Source of the DNA: Bacteroidales bacterium
Lineage (GTDB): Bacteria > Bacteroidota > Bacteroidia > Bacteroidales > JAADJA01
Length of the DNA stretch: 5,239 nt
Reading direction: 5' to 3'
Assembly (NCBI GenBank): GCA_021106665.1
Contig: JAIOTR010000223.1
Span: 1 to 5,239 of the forward strand
The position numbers and the translations under genes were made by a program. Positions 4,560 through 5,239 of this stretch are shown here, piece by piece. The notes below the pieces were generated by a model that was given only the letters and a program-made list of their open reading frames with translations, ran no database searches and was not told the DNA's origin. Each line of letters begins with the position of its first letter. Position 1 is the first letter of the stretch.

Positions 4560-4633
4560 GGTGGAAGACCGGATTTGAACCGGCGACCCCTAGAACCACA
4601 ATCTAGTGCTCTAACCTACTGAGCTACATCCAC
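4560..4633 (-). tRNA. tRNA-His (anticodon GTG)
   Basis: The minus strand folds as a full cloverleaf. It has an acceptor stem GTGGATG/CTTCCAC, a D-stem GCTC/GAGC, an anticodon stem CTAGA/TCTAG around TTGTGGT, a variable loop GGGTC, and a T-arm GCCGG-TTCAAAT-CCGGT. Anticodon GTG reads histidine codons. The discriminator base is C73, and the base before position 1 is G (4634), which supplies the G-1:C73 pair specific to histidine tRNAs. CCA is not encoded. One irregularity is a U6:U67 mismatch in the acceptor stem. Its own promoter lies at 4648-4681 and a terminator follows. Confidence 0.95.
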
Positions 4634-4647
4634 CATTTTTGGGATTG

Positions 4648-4681
4648 CAAATTTACTAATATTTTTATTTATTTAAGCAAA
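4648..4681 (-). promoter_or_regulatory. Promoter of tRNA-His
   Basis: On the minus strand, TAAATTTG (4648-4655) matches the TAnnTTTG element exactly. TTTG (4678-4681) lies 22 bp upstream, slightly wider than the usual spacing. The -7 element is 14 bp from the -1 base of the tRNA, so transcription would start only a few bases before the mature 5' end. Confidence 0.6.
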
Positions 4682-4727
4682 GAAATTTTCACTACTATTG
4701 CATTCATAAATATAAATATTAACATAT

Positions 4728-5239
4728 ATGAAAAGAGCGTCTACATTCTTCTTATCTATCACACTGTTAGGTAGTTTATCTTTTTTCCTATTATCAGGTT
4801 TTTCAAATCCATCAAGTAAAAATACAAAAGCTGCAAGTAGTGGTGAAATTAGTTTTACCGTTAGAACGGTGACTCAAAATGGAAATTATGCGCCGAGACA
4901 CGTCTTTGTAATTTGGGTTGAAGATGTAAACGGATTTGTAAAAACGCGAAAGGCCATGGCCAATCAGCGGAAACAATATTTATATACCTGGAAAGACGCC
5001 TCCAATTATAATGTGATAGATGCCATTACTGGACCGACCTTAACAAGCCACCAGACACACACAGTTACATGGGATTGTACCGATGTTGATGGAGAAATTG
5101 TTCCTGATGGAGATTATGTAATTTGGGTTGAATTTACCGAGAAACATGCTCAAGGTCCATTATACACCATTACATTCACCAAAGGGCAGGATCCTCAAAC
5201 AATAACTCCACCGGATGAAACATATTTTAAAGATATTGA
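4728..5239 (+). CDS. DUF2271 domain protein, exported (3' end beyond the window)
   Basis: The 170 complete codons visible begin with a signal peptide or N-terminal membrane anchor (KR, then a hydrophobic stretch to about residue 25). A DUF2271 domain spans about 38-155: ISFTVRTVTQNGNYAPRHVFVIWVED, the middle DAITGPT (98-104), WDCTDVDGEIVPDGDY (115-130) and a second VIWVEFTEKH, ending GPLYTITFTKG. The WD-x-T-D-x-x-G-x-x-V-P-D-G-x-Y segment resembles FlgD-like beta-sandwich folds; position 117 is Cys where Gly is usual. DUF2271 proteins are predicted periplasmic and, in many bacteria, are encoded near PepSY-domain and ApbE (FAD:protein FMN transferase) genes, which suggests a link to flavinylated electron transfer. 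No such neighbour is visible here. The frame is open at the right edge, close to the expected domain end. No clear Shine-Dalgarno site or consensus promoter is seen; TACTATTG at 4693-4700 is one base off the -7 element. Confidence 0.85.
   Translation, partial: MKRASTFFLSITLLGSLSFFLLSGFSNPSSKNTKAASSGEISFTVRTVTQNGNYAPRHVFVIWVEDVNGFVKTRKAMANQRKQYLYTWKDASNYNVIDAITGPTLTSHQTHTVTWDCTDVDGEIVPDGDYVIWVEFTEKHAQGPLYTITFTKGQDPQTITPPDETYFKDI

Noticed and set aside
1..5239. CRISPR array, toxin-antitoxin pair, restriction system or retron
   Set aside because: No regularly spaced repeats, paired small genes, methyltransferase or reverse-transcriptase motifs are present in any frame. The PD-(D/E)xK-like motif in the ATPases belongs to the DUF4143 fold.

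Overview
The window looks like a piece of a Bacteroidota chromosome, probably Bacteroidales/Marinilabiliales-like. The DNA is AT-rich, Shine-Dalgarno sites are mostly absent, and several promoters fit the Bacteroidota sigma consensus (TTTG or TTG, about 19-22 bp, TAnnTTTG). The gene families (LytTR regulator, DUF4143 ATPases, LamG surface protein, DUF2271) are also common in that phylum. The assignment is inferred; no rRNA or other marker gene is present.

Layout. Positions 1-524 hold an IS200/IS605-type element, with a tnpA gene on the minus strand between two matching subterminal hairpins. It abuts the truncated 3' two-thirds of a LytTR response regulator (532-1047). A 132-bp cloverleaf-like inverted repeat (1050-1181) follows, then a short stretch with a 14-bp direct repeat. 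Next comes a minus-strand AAA/DUF4143 ATPase (1356-2432). It has a promoter and a strikingly regular palindromic operator upstream, and a premature TAA removes its last 16 residues. Directly beyond the operator lies a second, degenerate copy of the LytTR 3' end (2531-2638). A good promoter then drives a secreted LamG protein (2781-3974), whose second LamG domain breaks off and runs in frame into the C-terminus of a second DUF4143 ATPase. Converging on it is a third DUF4143 ATPase, a decayed remnant carrying at least one frameshifting deletion (4016-4478, minus). The window closes with tRNA-His(GTG) on the minus strand, with its promoter and terminator, and the start of a DUF2271 exported protein that runs off the right edge.

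Interpretation. This is a decaying accessory region rather than a working operon. Of the protein genes, only tnpA and the visible part of the DUF2271 gene look undamaged. The ATPase is nearly complete. The most notable pattern is that three different DUF4143 ATPases, two of them fragments, occur in about 3 kb, and two of the three are next to or fused with a broken host gene. At least one has a multi-palindrome operator, and a second has a large palindrome at a similar distance from a possible start. This suggests gain and loss of ATPase cassettes at one site; that is inference and testable by comparison with related genomes.
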